64,000 nucleotides of DNA from Candidatus Avedoeria danica (GCA_016703025.1 JADJCV010000005.1:1-64000), one strand, 5' to 3'. Positions 1 to 12,591 are shown, numbered from the stretch's first letter. Program-made: numbers and translations. Notes: generated by a model from the sequence alone, not told the origin.

Positions 1-229
1 CAGGCCGAGCGCGCCGCCACCGAGGCGATGAAGGCCCGGCGCGTACCACCAGCACATTCGAACGAACCGGCAGCGCCGGCAGTTACTCTACGCTTTTCGG
101 CCCGATCCTCGCGGTCATCTTATCCGGCTGGCGTAGGCTACGCCTACTACACGTTTGAGTACGCGCGGCCCCGCGCGCCTGGCCCGTGGCCCGCGTGCCA
201 GGCCAGGCGATCACCGCCTCCGGTGTTCA

Positions 230-1420
230 GCCAGCGGCTGCGGTACTTTCCGGCGGCAGGTGTTGAACAACGTCCGGCGGCTCGTCGGCGCCAGTCCAGA
301 CGGACGACAAGTCGTTTATCACGCAGTACGCGAACGGCCAGCGTTCGGGGTCGTGCAGTCGACGCTCGACGGCGCTGATCGACGAAGTGCTCATCCAGAA
401 GGAAGCCGGGGCGCGCGGCGTGACCGTCGCGGACCAGGAGGTCCCGACAGGATCTGCCGCCAGCTGCAGACAAGCCACCAAGATCACGAGCCCGAGCGAC
501 GCCACGGCCACCGCCGCGGCCGCCGAATGGAGGCGTGACCGCCACCGATGCGGTGACGACGACCGACGCGATCACGACGACCGACCCGTGAGCGAGACCG
601 TCGCGGGCGCGCCGGCGACACCGACGGTTACGGCGAAGCCCGCGTGCGAGCTGTCCGAAGTCGAGGTTCAATCGTGCGTTCGACGAAAATCTACAAGTGC
701 GTCTGACGAGGCCGGGATGACGCGCGCCGCATGCGACAATCTGGTGCAGGATGAACCTCACCCGAAGCGCTCAGCAAAGACGATCGGCTCCGAGATCGAC
801 GATCTCGGAGCAGGTCGGGAGATCGAGTACCTGGTGTTCAACGGTTTCGGCAGCTGCCACCCGAGCACGCCGCGGCGCTCGCGGCCGCCAAATGGGGCAC
901 CTCATCAACGCCCTGCTGACCCAGTACGGCCGCGCGCCGTGGACGATGAGACCGCCAGCAGCCCGACCTCCGCGCTGACCGAGACGGTATCGGCGGACGG
1001 AGCGACCGCGACGTTCCAGGCCAGACCAGCCTCCGCCGGGAGCCACCGACGGTGACGACCGCCACCAGCGCCACGGCGTCGACGGGTGCGACGGGCGCGC
1101 TGAGCGACACCGCTGCAGCGGCACCGCCCACCCCAGCGCCCTTGCCGACGACCGCGCCGGACCCGTATGCGGTTGGCAGCGAAGAGCCCGACGGCAGAGA
1201 CGTAGTACACGAAGGAGTCGATGAAGACCGAGCTCGGCTTCATCGACGCCGATATCGACAAGATCTTCGCGCTTGCCGCCGGCAAAGGCGGCGGATGCGC
1301 TCATCAGGGCAGCCAAGGCAACTATCGACCATCGTCTGAAGGACGCCGAGCGGGAACTCCCGGAGACCGAACCTCCAAGACGAAGCGCGACGGCGCGCTC
1401 AGGAATGGCTGAAGAAGACC
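230..1420 (+). pseudogene. Degraded peptidyl-prolyl isomerase-like gene (SurA/PpiC type), many frameshifts
   Basis: No intact reading frame covers this stretch, but short coding islands in different frames are recognisable. At 375-443 the translation contains LIDEVLIQKEAGARGVTVAD, which resembles the SurA_N/parvulin chaperone segment in which a helix is followed by a G-(I/V)-T-V-(S/A)-D turn. Around 745-800 another frame gives a piece like the start of a PpiC domain (LVQDEP). At 1221-1290 a third frame reads TELGFIDADIDKIFALAAGK. The gene would lie upstream of ftsH on the same strand, plausibly encoding an envelope folding factor. Nothing else in the stretch can be read securely. Frame changes are so frequent that sequence error and real decay cannot be told apart. 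The family call is tentative. Confidence 0.3.
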
Positions 1421-1585
1421 GGACCGAGAAGTCGGCGGAGATCAGCAAGTTCCGTTGGACGTCCACACGCCGCCGGAGCCGCAGTAGGTACATCCGACGG
1501 CTTCACGGAGATCATGGGCACCGCCGACACACAGCCGCCGCTCGACGTCGCCTCGATGTTGGCCCCGCAGCAGCCGGCCAGCGCC

Positions 1586-1649
1586 GGCTCCGTAGCACAC
1601 CAAAGCTCCGTAGCGCCAGCTCCGTAGCACGCCAGCTCCGTGGCACGCC
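1586..1649. repeat. Irregular short tandem repeat (GCTCCGTAGC core, four copies)
   Basis: Four copies of GCTCCGT(A/G)GC begin near 1587, 1605, 1619 and 1635, separated by short variable spacers. The spacing is 14 to 18 bases, so this is a loose tandem array rather than a strict satellite. It lies between the degraded isomerase-like region and ftsH. No function is visible. Confidence 0.5.
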
Positions 1650-1862
1650 GTTCAGACGGCGTTCCGACTGGAGCCAGCATACCCATTCGACAGGCTGGCC
1701 GACCGTCAGCCAGGCCTGTGGGACTTTCCAGTCGAGGACATCGACCCGACGCATGCCACCGCTTTGAGGGCAACGTCTGGCCCCGACTATCGCCAGCGGC
1801 TGGAGGGAACGGCGGCCGCACTGTCGGCCAGTCGGAATCGGAACGGGTCGGGGACTTCGACC

Positions 1863-3678
<1,816 letters not shown>

Positions 3679-3699
3679 CGCCAACGGATCGGTGCGGGT

Positions 3700-4160
3700 C
3701 CATTCATCCGTCTCAACCGCTTCCCCATCCCCACCACCTCGTCCACCGCGTACCCACCGCCCGATAGAACGCCATCGCCTCGTCGTTGCCCGTACGAACC
3801 TGCAGGTTGATCTTCCGGGCAGCCGACCGCGCGCATCCGCTCCTCGACCGCCGCCAGCATCGCCCGGCTGAATCCGCGGCCGCGGCAATCGGGGCCGACG
3901 CCGACGTAGTAGAGCCAGGCGCGGTGGCGCGTCGTAGCCGGTCATGACGGTGGCGACGACGCGGCCGCCATGGGCGCCGACGAGGAACCATTCGGCCCGC
4001 ACGGCCGCCTTGCGGGCGATGTCTCGACGCGGGGTCGTTCCATGGGCGCGCCAGGTCGCGAGCGCTGCCAGAGCGTGACGACGGCGTCCTCGTCGTGGCG
4101 GGAGCGAAGGGGCGGATGACGAGGTTGGCGCGCCGTAGTCCGGACCCTGTCGCCGTCCAT
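3700..4160 (-). CDS. GNAT family N-acetyltransferase (YpeA-like), frameshifted
   Basis: This gene would transfer an acetyl group from acetyl-CoA to an amine; the substrate is unknown. ATG at 4160 follows an AAGGA ribosome site and lies 8 bases after the rdgB stop. In one frame the middle reads EWFLVGAHGGRVVATVMTGYD. In the others come RAMLAAVEERMRAVGCP and then INLQVRTGNDEAMAFYRAVGY and DEVVGMGKRL, the characteristic end of YpeA-type GNAT proteins. Three frame changes are needed. The exact 3' end is uncertain because the last frame runs on into the end of ftsH, with which this gene converges. It is the third gene of a probable nadD-rdgB-GNAT operon. Confidence 0.65.
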
Positions 4161-4167
4161 CGTCCTT

Positions 4168-4845
4168 CTACCGGGCGCCTGAGACGTCGTCGTCATTGCC
4201 CCTTCGGCCAAGCGGGGCGATCGTTCCCACGATCGCCGGCATCAGCTGCGATACCGCCCGCCCGCGGTGGCTCAGCGCATTCTTCTGAGCCGGTTCGAGC
4301 TCGGCCATCGTACGCGTTCCGGCCAGCCCGCCGTCCTCGACGAGGAAGACCGGGTCGTAGCCAAACCCGCCGTCGCCGCGCGGGGCGAAGGCGATGCGTC
4401 CCTCGACGGCGCCGGCGGCGGTCGCGATCGCGCCGACCGTAGAGCCGCGGTCCGGCGTCGCCCACGCCGCCACCGACCGGAAGCGCGCCGTTCGCCGCTC
4501 CGTCGGCACGCCGTCGAGGCGCGCCAAGAGCGCCGCCACCCGGTCGCCGTCGCTGCCCGGCACCCAGCGCGCCGAGCGCACGCCCGGCTCGCCGCCGAGC
4601 GCGTCGACCTCGAGGCCCGAGTCGTCGGCCAGCGCGGGCAGTCCGGTGGCCGCAGCGAACGCGCGCGCCTTGAGGACTCGCGTTCGCCTCGAACGTCGCG
4701 CCGTTCTCGACGACATCGAGGGCAAGTCCGACATCCGGGGGCGTCACGACGAGGACGTCCAGTTCGCCCAACAGGGCGCGCAGCTCCACGGACCTTGCCG
4801 GATTCGTCGTGGCGATGAGAGCCGAACCGTCATCGCCCGTCGTCA
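4168..4845 (-). CDS. rdgB: RdgB/HAM1 family non-canonical purine NTP pyrophosphatase, one frameshift
   Basis: RdgB hydrolyses dITP, XTP and similar nucleotides to monophosphates and keeps deaminated purines out of DNA. The N-terminal strand ALIATTNPARSVELRALLG is read in one frame down to about 4675. The rest is in the next frame: LKARAFAAATGLPALADDSG, with the catalytic ADDSGLEV motif, then PGVRSARW, FGYDPVF and KNALSHRG near the C-terminus. These are the family signatures and the length is normal, about 200 residues. A single-base frameshift separates the halves. There is no in-frame start codon between nadD and rdgB: the nadD frame reads straight into this protein through an Ala/Pro-rich stretch. 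An ATG in another frame overlaps a TGA near 4822, which would be the normal arrangement if one base were missing. The fusion is described among the findings. Confidence 0.8.
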
Positions 4846-4869
4846 GGGGCGGCCGGGCCGCCGGCTTGA

Positions 4870-5513
4870 CGCTCGCCGACGCCGGGGCGCTGGCCTCACG
4901 ATAGATGCCGCGCGCCGCGATGTGCGACGCCACCGCTTCCGGCACGCGCCATCGGATGGACCGGCCTGCGGCCACGCGCTGCCGGATGTCGGTGGCCGAC
5001 AGATCGACGAGCGGCGCGTCGACAAGCGTCCACCGGCCGAGGAGTGACGGCATGGACGCGGTGAGGGCGGTCAACCGCACGTCGCGCTCCTCGGAAGAGG
5101 CGGCGTAGCCAGGCGGTCGACGACCGCGAGCTGGGCCAGCGCGGCGATGCCGGACGGAGCGTGCCAGTTCGGAAGGTCGAGGAAGCTGTCGAGGCCGACG
5201 ACGAAGTGGAGCTCGGCGTCCGGATGGGCTGCGCTCAGCGCGCGCAACGTGTCCACCGTGAAGCTCGGCGGCGGACGGTCGAGGTCGACGTGGTCGACGG
5301 CAAGCGATCATCGCCTGCCGTGGCCGCGTCGAGCATCGCCACCCGGTCCGCGTCGGATGCGGACGGATCGTCGGGCTTGCGCGGCGAGCGCTGCGCCGGG
5401 ACGAACAGCAGCCGATCGAGGTCGAGGGCCTCGACGACGGCATCGGCCGCGATCAGATGGCCGATGTGAATCGGGTCGAACGTTCCACCGAACACGCCTA
5501 GGCGGATCTTCAT
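4870..5513 (-). CDS. nadD: Nicotinate-nucleotide adenylyltransferase NadD, two frameshifts
   Basis: NadD joins nicotinate mononucleotide and ATP to give deamido-NAD in NAD synthesis. ATG at 5513 gives MKIRLGVFGGTFDPIHIGH, with the nucleotidyltransferase GGTFDPIHIGH motif. Next come LLFVPAQRSPRK, HFVVGLDSFLDLPNWH in a second frame, and DLSATDIRQRVAAGRSIRW, the C-terminal (S/T)-x-(S/T)-x-x-R motif, in the third. Two frame changes, near 5250 and 5090, are needed. It is the first gene of a minus-strand group followed by rdgB and a GNAT gene. Length and motif order are those of a normal NadD, so the breaks may be sequence errors. No stop codon separates it from rdgB in the frame used. Confidence 0.85.
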
Positions 5514-5677
5514 GGGTCGTTTGTCACCCTCCTGTCGCGGTCACAGTTTAGCGCCGGGCGGCGCCGTACGTACATGCCGAACTTGTGAACCGAGGTCCGC
5601 CGCACGTCGTTCTCTCTGCGCTCGCGCCTGCGTCGCGCGACACGCGCCGCGATCGTCCGCCCATGGAGCGCCCCGCC

Positions 5678-6639
5678 ATGCCCACTTCTCGCCCCGCCCC
5701 GCGTTCGTGGCCGGTGCCCTCCTCGCCGTCCCGCTCATGCTGCTCACCACCGCCTGCCGTCCCGATGTCGATCCGATCGACGATCGGATCGACCATGGCG
5801 GTGCTGCCGACGATGACGCCGCTCGGCGCGACGACGCGCACGGCATCGCCCAGGTCCACGTCCCGCCCGGCACGTTTCGGATGGGCACGTCGGCCGAGCA
5901 GGCCGGGGCGCTTTCGCCGCCCGGCTGGGCGGCCAAGGAGCTGGAATCCGAGCAGCCGCAGCACGACGTGCGGCTCAGCCGCGGGTTCTGGATCGATACG
6001 TTCGAGGTGACGAACGCGGCGTTCCAGGCCTTCGTCGATGCCGGCGGCTACGCGGACGACGCGCTCTGGTCGGCCGACGGTCTGAAGTGGCTGGACACGG
6101 TCCATCGCGACGAGCTGCCCGTCGACTGCGTGCCCGATGCGCTGCCGGACCACCCGCGCGTCTGCGTCACATGGCACGAGGCCGAGGCCTACGCCCGCTG
6201 GCGCGGCGGCCGGCTGCCGACCGAGGCCGAGTGGGAGCTCGCCGCCCGGGGACCGGAGTCGCGCGTATATCCGTGGGGTGACGCCTGGGATCCGGCGAAG
6301 GCGAACGTCGTCGACAGCGACGGCCTGACGGCCGTCGGCTCCTCCTCCCGGCGGGCGCAAGCTGGGTCAGCGCGCACGACATGGCGGGCAACGCCATGGA
6401 GTGGGTGGCGGACTGGCTGGATGGCGAATACTATGCGCAGATCATCGCCGCGGCGCAGGGCGGGGAGGTCGTCGATCCGACCGGGCCGGCGACAGGGGCG
6501 ATCAAGATCGAGAAGGGCGGCTGGTGGGGCAGCGACCCGTTCGTCGCGCGCTGCGTACCGGCACTTCGAGGACGGGCGATCGTACCAGGACCACCACATC
6601 GGCTTCCGGGTCGTGACGGACGACGAGCCAGCGGAGTAA
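5678..6639 (+). CDS. Formylglycine-generating enzyme (FGE/SUMF1)-like lipoprotein, frameshifted
   Basis: The protein belongs to the FGE-sulfatase family, which includes formylglycine-generating enzymes and many non-catalytic relatives. ATG at 5678 has GGAG nine bases upstream. After a frame change the leader reads FVAGALLAVPLMLLTTAC, a clear lipoprotein signal with lipobox LTTAC. The domain follows: VPPGTFRMGTSAEQ, the DTFEVTNAAFQAFVDAGGY segment, VTWHEAEAYARWRGGRLPTEAEWE, YPWGD, then in the next frame AGNAMEWVADWL and GGWWGSDPF, and finally IGFRVV. Frame changes lie near 5700, 6350 and 6560. I did not see the paired catalytic cysteines of true FGE, so a binding role is as likely as catalysis. 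The TPR gene starts 3 bases after the stop. Confidence 0.75.
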
Positions 6640-6642
6640 GCG

Positions 6643-7630
6643 GTGACCGAGGAGATCGAGCCGGATCCGCCCGACTTCGACGCGCTGTGGGATCACGCCG
6701 ACCCGGCTGCGACGGAAGCGCGATTCCGGGCGCTGCTGCCGGAGTTCGAGCGGGTCGCCGCGTCTGGCAGGTGTCCGGCGCGCCGTCCGGCACGCGGTCC
6801 GACCCGTCCTCGAATCTCCGTCCGGCGCCCCGTCGCGGGTGCGGCGCTCGGCCCATCTGCAACTGCTCACCCAGCTGGCGCGCACGAAGAGCCTCCAGCG
6901 CGCGTTCGACGAGGCCCATCGCATCCTCGACACCGTCGAGCCGCAACTGGACGACGCGGACGACGTGACCCGCGTGCGCTACCTGCTCGAGCGCGGCCGC
7001 GCGCTGAACTCGTCCGGCCGTCCCGGCGATGCCCGCCCGCTGTTCGTCGACGCGTTCGACCGCGCGCGCGCCTGCGGCGCCGACGGCTTCGCGGTCGATG
7101 CGGCCCACATGGTGGCGATCGTCGAGCCGCCCGACGGCGCGCTGGCGTGGAACGAGCGCGCGCTCGCCCTGGCCGAGACGTCGCCGGACCCGGCGGCGCG
7201 GCGGTGGCGCGCCTCGCTCTACAACAACCTCGGCTGGACGTACCACGCCATGGGCAACGACGCGCGCGCCCTCGATGTGTTCGAGCGCGCCGTGCCCCTC
7301 CGCGAAGCCGCCGGCAACGCGGCGACGATCCGCATCGCGCGGTGGTCCGTCGCCCGCATCCTGCGCGCCCTCGGCCGCATCGACGAGGCGCTGGCTGCCC
7401 AGCGAGCGCTGCTCGCCGACCACGAGGCGGCCGGCAGCGAGGACGGCTTCGTCCACGAGGAGCTGGCGGAGTGCCTGACCGCACGCCAGCAAGCCGACGA
7501 AGCCCGGCCGCACTTCGCCCGCGCCCACGAACTTCTATCGGCGGACACGTGGTTCGTCGCCAACGAGGGGGATCGGTTGGCGCGGTTGGTGGAGATGGCG
7601 CGCGCCGCGGGAACGTCGTCGGGCGGATAA
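6643..7630 (+). CDS. Tetratricopeptide-repeat protein, one frameshift
   Basis: GTG at 6643 follows GGAG and the preceding stop by 3 bases, suggesting translation together with the FGE-like gene. The N-terminus (DFDALWDHADPAATEARFRALLPEF) is acidic and helical. After a frame change near 6780 the rest is one long array of helical pairs with TPR spacing: HLQLLTQLARTKSLQRAFDEA, LYNNLGWTYHAMGNDARALDVFERAV and VARILRALGRIDEALAAQRA are the clearest units. There is no signal peptide or membrane helix, so it is probably a cytoplasmic scaffold or partner-binding protein. The partner is unknown. About 320 residues if the frameshift is corrected. Confidence 0.7.
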
Positions 7631-7678
7631 CGGACGGGCGTACCACGCCCATGATGCCGGCACCCCAACGCCGCATCC

Positions 7679-7807
7679 ATCCCCCGCGTAGGGGCGATGC
7701 GAACGCGTCGCCCGTGACGACCGGTACGCGAAACACGTGGGTCATTCGGGATGCGGGGTGCATTGGGCGGGGATCGGGCGACGCATGCGTCGCCCCTACG
7801 CGGGGGT
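7679..7807. repeat. Inverted pair of GTAGGGGCGA-type palindromic repeats
   Basis: Two copies of one element face each other. The left copy (7680-7713) begins CCCCCGCGTAGGGGCGATGC. The right copy (about 7776-7806) is its reverse and contains the perfect 20-base palindrome GGGCGACGCATGCGTCGCCC at its centre. The pair lies between two convergent genes (TPR protein and M16 peptidase), where it could act as a bidirectional hairpin. The GTAGGGGC end and GCATGC centre are shared with the copies inside homoserine dehydrogenase at 51846-52001, so this is a dispersed family. Confidence 0.8.
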
Positions 7808-7869
7808 GGGACGGTGTGCCGTGGTCATCGCATCATGGGCGGGGATCGTTCCGCCCGTTCGGGAGGTTC

Positions 7870-10800
7870 TTACGCTTCGTCCGGATCGTCCTCGTCCTCA
7901 TCCCCCATCTCCGCCAACAGCGCCGCGCCCCTCTGGCCGATCGCCTCGCTCTCCCAGCCGAGGCCGGACGTGGTCAGGGCGTCGCGGCTGGTGACGACGG
8001 CGGCGGCGGCGCGGTCGGGGTCGAGCCACGTGGCGGCGACGCGACGGATGTCATCGGTCGTCGTGGCCAGGATCCGGCTGCGGTAGGCGTTGATCACCGC
8101 GGGGCCGTAGCCGATGAGGTCGGCGACGAATCGGCGGCGCCCCTCGCCGGCCGGGCTCTGCGGGCGGTCGATGTCGGCGATGGCGCGCAGGACGGCCTCG
8201 CGGAGGTGGCGTTCGTCGTCCGCGATCGAGGCCAGCCAGCGGAAGCCGTCGCGCATGTCGGCGAACGTATCAGCCAGCCGCGGATCACGGTAGCTCGTCG
8301 TCGTGAAGGCGCTGAGGCTGGCGGAGTAGGCGGCCCGGGAGCCGTACGCGCCGCCCTTTTCGCGGATCCGCTGGTGGAGGTACGCGTTGCCGAGGTAACG
8401 CGCCGCCACCGAGAGCGGCGCCGCGTCGGGGTGGCTGATCGCGGGGGCGGGCAGGGCGAGCGCACAGTAGTTCACCTGGGTGGCGGTCGTGAAGGCGCGT
8501 GGCGCGGCAGGCTCGGCGCCGGGCAGCGGGGTCCGCGTGACATCGGGGCCGAGGAAGGCGGGGCGGTCGAAGTTCGACCATGTCGCCCGCGTCCGGTCCT
8601 GAACCGCCGCCTGGTCCGCCGCGTCGCCGATGATCGCGAGGCGCACCGGTCGGGCGGCGAGGCGGGCCATCAGCAGGCTCAGCTCGGCGCCGAGGGACTG
8701 GATCGCCCCCTTGTCCTTGCCGCCGCGCTCGGCCACGTCCTCGAGCCAGCGCAGCCGGCCGAGGCCGCTGAAACGGTGGTCGAGGCCGGCGCGGCCGCCG
8801 AAGCCGCGCATCGCCGCCTGCTCGGCCAGCGTGTTGCCCGTAGTTGATCCGCTGGAGCATGCCGACGACAGCCTGCTCGATGATCTCCAGCAACCGATCC
8901 GTCTCGTCGAATCGCTGCGCCCGCAGCGTCTCGGCGATCAGGCCGGCAAAGTCGGCGTACTTGCGGGCGAGGCCGTAGATCTCGAAGAAGGCGAAGCCGT
9001 TGACGACGGTCGGGTCGGCGGCGCTGTTGCGCAAATCCACCCAGGCCGAGAGGTCGCCGCAGACGGCGTGGATCAGTGCCGCCTGGCGGGTGTAATCCCG
9101 GTTGCCGACGCCCAGCTTGCCGATGGCGCCGATGAGGAGCGGCAGGAGTTCGAGATCGCGCGGGGAAAGCGGGCCAAGCGGAATCGCGGCCACCTGGTGC
9201 AGGATGCCGTTCGTGCCGGCCGTGAAGACCTCGATGCCGTCGCCGTTCGTCGTTCCCTCCGCCCAGCGCAGATCGGCCGGGATGTCGGACAGAAGGAGTT
9301 CCGGCAGGACCGAGACGTCGTCGACCTCGGCTTGGCGCTCGGCCAGCGCGGCGTCCGCGGCGCGGATCGCGTCCTGGGCGGCCGCATCCAGCTCGGCGAC
9401 GCGGGCGTTGATCCGCGTCCGCTCCTCGGCGTCTTGGCGGCGGTTCCACTCGGCGTCCGGCTGGGTGACCATCAAGGCGCGGTGCGGGTTGTCCAGGAAG
9501 CGGGCACCCAGGCTGCGCGACAGCCAGCCCGGGCGAGGGCTCGGGCGCGCAGCGCCTCGAGCGCACGGTCCTGGTCCAGGTAGAGGAATGGGTCGAGGCC
9601 GAGCTGCCAAGCGTCCGTGGCGGACAGCGCGAGCTCGAGGCAGAACGGGAAGCGGTCCCCGCTGATCAGCCGGCGCTCGAGCTCCAGTTGATGGAGCGCG
9701 GCTTCGAGATCCGCCGTCGGGACGCCGTCAGCCACCAGGCGTTCGATCGTGTCCACGACGGCTTCTCGAACCGCGGGCCGTCGGCCGGGTCGAGGCCCTT
9801 GATGCCGACGCCGAACGTCCCATTCGCGCCGTAGGCCGAAGCACCGCTCGGCGCCATCGCCCGCCCGATGCCGCTCGACTCGACGGCGAGCCGGAGCGGC
9901 GCGCCGGCGTGGCCGAGAAGGAGCTGATCGATCAGCTCGAGCTCGAGGCTTTCGGTGAGGTCGCGCATGTCGCCCGTGACCCAGTTGACGGTGGCGATCG
10001 TGACGTCGCGGGCGTCCTGGCCGTCCTGGATGGGCACCGGGAACATGGCCGACGCCGGCTGGCCGTGCGGGCCCTCGGGCGCGGGCAGGACGATGGGCGC
10101 GCCGGGGCGGGCGGCCAGGTACGGAGCGAACTTGGCGTGCAGCTCGGCGACGTCGAGGTCACCGTACGTGGCGAAGCACGCGTTGGCGGCGTTGTAGTGC
10201 TCAGCGTGGAAGCGGACGAGGTCGTCGTAGTCCAGGGCGGGGATGTCGGCCGGCTCGCCGCCGGAGTTGTGGCGGTAGGGTGTGCTCGGCACGAGGATCT
10301 GGCCGGCGTGGCGGTAGAGCTGGGCATCGGCGTTGCCCATCGCACCCTTCATCTCGTTGTAGACGACGCCCTTGTACGCCCAGCCGTCGGGCGAATCGGG
10401 CTTCGCCTCCGGCCCATCCGCCGGCTCGAGCCGGAAGCCCTCCTGCGCGAAGTCCAACGGGTTGAGGGTGGGCTTGAAGACGGCATCGAGGTAGATGCTG
10501 AGCAGGTTGTCGAAGTCCTTCTTCACCTGCGAGCTGAACGGGTAGTACGTGCCGTCCGGGCCGGTCATGGCGTTCATGAACGTCTGAAGGCTGCGGCGAA
10601 TCATCAAGAAGAAGGGATCCCGCACCGGGAACCGCTCGCTGCCGCACAGAACGAGGTGCTCGAGGATGTGCGGCAGGCCGGTCGAAGTCGCTCGGGATCG
10701 TCCGGAAGCTGACGCAGAACCCGCAGTGCGGGTCGGCGGCGCTCAGGTGGTAGTGGATGGCGCCGGTGGGGTGGTTCCAGGTCTGGAGGACGAGGTTGAG

Positions 10801-10941
10801 GTGGGGGACGGCTTTCGGCGACTGCAGGGTGAACCCGCTGGCGTCGGTGGCGCCGACCGCGATGGGAGGGGGCGGGACGGCGGGAGCGGGGACGGCGGGG
10901 GCCGGGGCGGTCGGCGTTGCGGCGGTCGGCGAGGGGGTCAC
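7870..10941 (-). CDS. M16C family zinc metallopeptidase (PreP-like), several frameshifts
   Basis: PreP-type peptidases form a closed chamber of two linked halves and degrade peptides. GTG at 10941 opens an Ala/Pro/Thr-rich leader, then NLVLQTWNHPTGAIHYHLSA. The inverted zinc motif HILEH (HxxEH) lies near 10665-10680. It is followed by FPVRDPFFLMIRRSLQTFMNA, typical of the M16C branch, and YPFSSQVKKDFDNLLSIYLDAVF. The middle domains continue in shifted frames. The C-terminal M16 domain carries YLHQRIREKGGAYGSRAAYS, the R/Y pair region that completes the active site. About 1020 residues overall, the family's normal size. Frame changes lie near 10685, 9760, 9530 and 8840. No signal peptide is evident. 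All parts of the family are present in order, so indel errors are a likely explanation for the breaks. Confidence 0.8.
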
Positions 10942-11129
10942 GGGCGGGCTCCGTATGGGTGGGACGGGCCGGTGGGGCCGGCCCGGGCGTCGCGAGGAAG
11001 CGACCGCGGGGGCGGTCGCGGTCTTTGGTGGGCGGGGCGGTGGCGGGGAATCGTAGTGGAGGATGGGGTTGGGTTCAACAACGCTGGGGTGGGGGTGGGG
11101 TGTGACGGGGGGGGTCAGGAGGCGCTTCA

Positions 11130-11370
11130 GGATGTCGCGGTCTCGTCGGGGTCGTTGAAATCATCGTCGCTGAGTTTTGGCAGCGCGCTGAACGTCGCGG
11201 CCGACGAGCTGCGGTCCAGCCGCCGTCGCGAGATCGCCCGCCCGGTCGTCGTCCTCCTGTCCGACGGCAGCGCGGACGGGCGCGCGGCGGCGCTGGAGGC
11301 GCGGATGGGGCGGTTGACGCGGGGGTGGGAGGGGCTTAGACTGCCAGGGTTCCGGCGGGGGGGCGCTTGA
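11130..11370 (+). pseudogene. Possible von Willebrand A-domain remnant in a G-rich gap
   Basis: The 517 bases between the M16 peptidase and the zinc-ribbon gene hold no complete gene. The first half is a G-run-rich stretch. At about 11190-11310 one frame reads ALNVAADELRSS and then RPVVVLLSDGSADGRAAALEA, which resembles the strand-turn-helix (VVVLLSDG) of a VWA domain, such as those in the large secreted proteins at 21783-26637 and 29815-32108. There is no metal-binding start motif and no good start codon. It is probably a gene fragment; a chance resemblance is possible. Confidence 0.3.
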
Positions 11371-11458
11371 AGTTCCTATTCCCCTTCCTTCAATTCAGTG
11401 TCAATGCAGACCGCAGGCCCGCGCGGCCGGTGTCCTTCCTGCCCCAGAGGGGTAATCC

Positions 11459-12589
11459 ATAAACAACCTAACTGAATCATGCCCGCATTGCGGTGCAACG
11501 ATGAGCGCCGATCGGCAGTTCTGCGAGCAATGCGGTACACGGCTCGCTTCGGTAGGGCGCGGCACGACGACGAAGAGCGATCCCGCGCAGCCCGCTGAAC
11601 GGGTGGCCGGCAAGACGGAAGAGCCGGAAGACGCGCTGATTTGGCAGTACGACATGCCGCTGATCAACAACCGCTTCGTGATGTGGGACGCGTTCCTGGT
11701 GCTGGCGTTCGCCTTGGTCGCGGTGCAGGCCCTGCTGTTCGCAATGGGGTGGATCGTCAACGGCAAACCGATGATTCTACCGACGACAATGTGGGCGGCC
11801 ATGGCCGGAGTCATCGTGGTGCTATTCCTGCTCACCGCGCTGGTGGTCTTTCAGAACCGCTTTCGATTTGCGTACCAGATTACCTCCGAAGGCGTGACGG
11901 TTGAGACCGGCCAGCGTGAGCGGAAGGTCAACCTGCTCGCCAAGGTGGTCGGCATCTTCATGGCGCTCTCCGGTCGTCCAGGTCTCCTTGGCGCTGCGTT
12001 GTTATCCGAATCTCGACAGGTAGAGGGCATCTCCTGGCAAGATGTGCGCAAGGTCACGGTTCATCCCAGGGCGCTGATGATCGCCTTGAACAACTCCTGG
12101 CGCGTCGCCTTTCGGATCTTCTGCACATCGCAGAACTACGAGACCGTCGTGGAGCGTGTTCAGGCGTACGCAGCTCAGGGAGAACGCTGGCGGATCGCCC
12201 ATGAGCGGAAGCGCGCGCGCGACTGGAACCGCCTTATCGTGTGGGCTGGCCAGTCGGTCGTCGCGACCATCGCCGCGATGGCATGGCGGGAGGATCTGGT
12301 TCCATTTGCCCTGCTTGCCGGTGTCTTGGTCCTGGCGTCGGGTATGGTCGAAGGCCTGCGCCGTCGCGGGCTCGCCCTGCTGGCCACCGGCGCCGCCGGG
12401 CTCCTTCTGGGCGTCGTCGTCGTTCAGGCCCTGAGCGTGACCATCATCGTCATCGCGCGCGCTTACGGCTACGAAGACAATACCCCGCTCTTGGTCGTCA
12501 CGCTGTGCGGGACAGTCTGGCTCCTCGGCATGGCCCTGGTGCGGCTCGTCGTCGCGCGGCCTGCGGCCCCCTCCAAGGGCAGTCGCTGA
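11459..12589 (+). CDS. Zinc-ribbon membrane protein (N-terminal zinc ribbon, several membrane helices)
   Basis: I do not recognise a named family. The protein begins with a zinc ribbon whose two knuckles are CPHCG and CEQCG. It then has two membrane helices at about 70-125, a cytoplasmic middle region resembling a bacterial PH-type domain (YQITSEGVTVETGQRERKV to ISWQDVRKVTVHP), and four more helices at about 260-365. The first knuckle lies upstream of the only nearby in-frame ATG (11501). An in-frame stop lies at 11453, so the start must be between. ATA at 11459 has AGAGGGG eight bases upstream and would give (M)NNLTESCPHCG. The next gene starts two bases after the stop and also carries a zinc ribbon, so the two are probably an operon and may act together. 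Confidence 0.7.
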   Translation: MNNLTESCPHCGATMSADRQFCEQCGTRLASVGRGTTTKSDPAQPAERVAGKTEEPEDALIWQYDMPLINNRFVMWDAFLVLAFALVAVQALLFAMGWIVNGKPMILPTTMWAAMAGVIVVLFLLTALVVFQNRFRFAYQITSEGVTVETGQRERKVNLLAKVVGIFMALSGRPGLLGAALLSESRQVEGISWQDVRKVTVHPRALMIALNNSWRVAFRIFCTSQNYETVVERVQAYAAQGERWRIAHERKRARDWNRLIVWAGQSVVATIAAMAWREDLVPFALLAGVLVLASGMVEGLRRRGLALLATGAAGLLLGVVVVQALSVTIIVIARAYGYEDNTPLLVVTLCGTVWLLGMALVRLVVARPAAPSKGSR

Positions 12590-12591
12590 CT

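Noticed and set aside
4193..5443. 416-residue minus-strand protein as a single novel gene
   Set aside because: It is a mixture of nadD C-terminal and rdgB N-terminal sequence with out-of-frame stretches at both ends.
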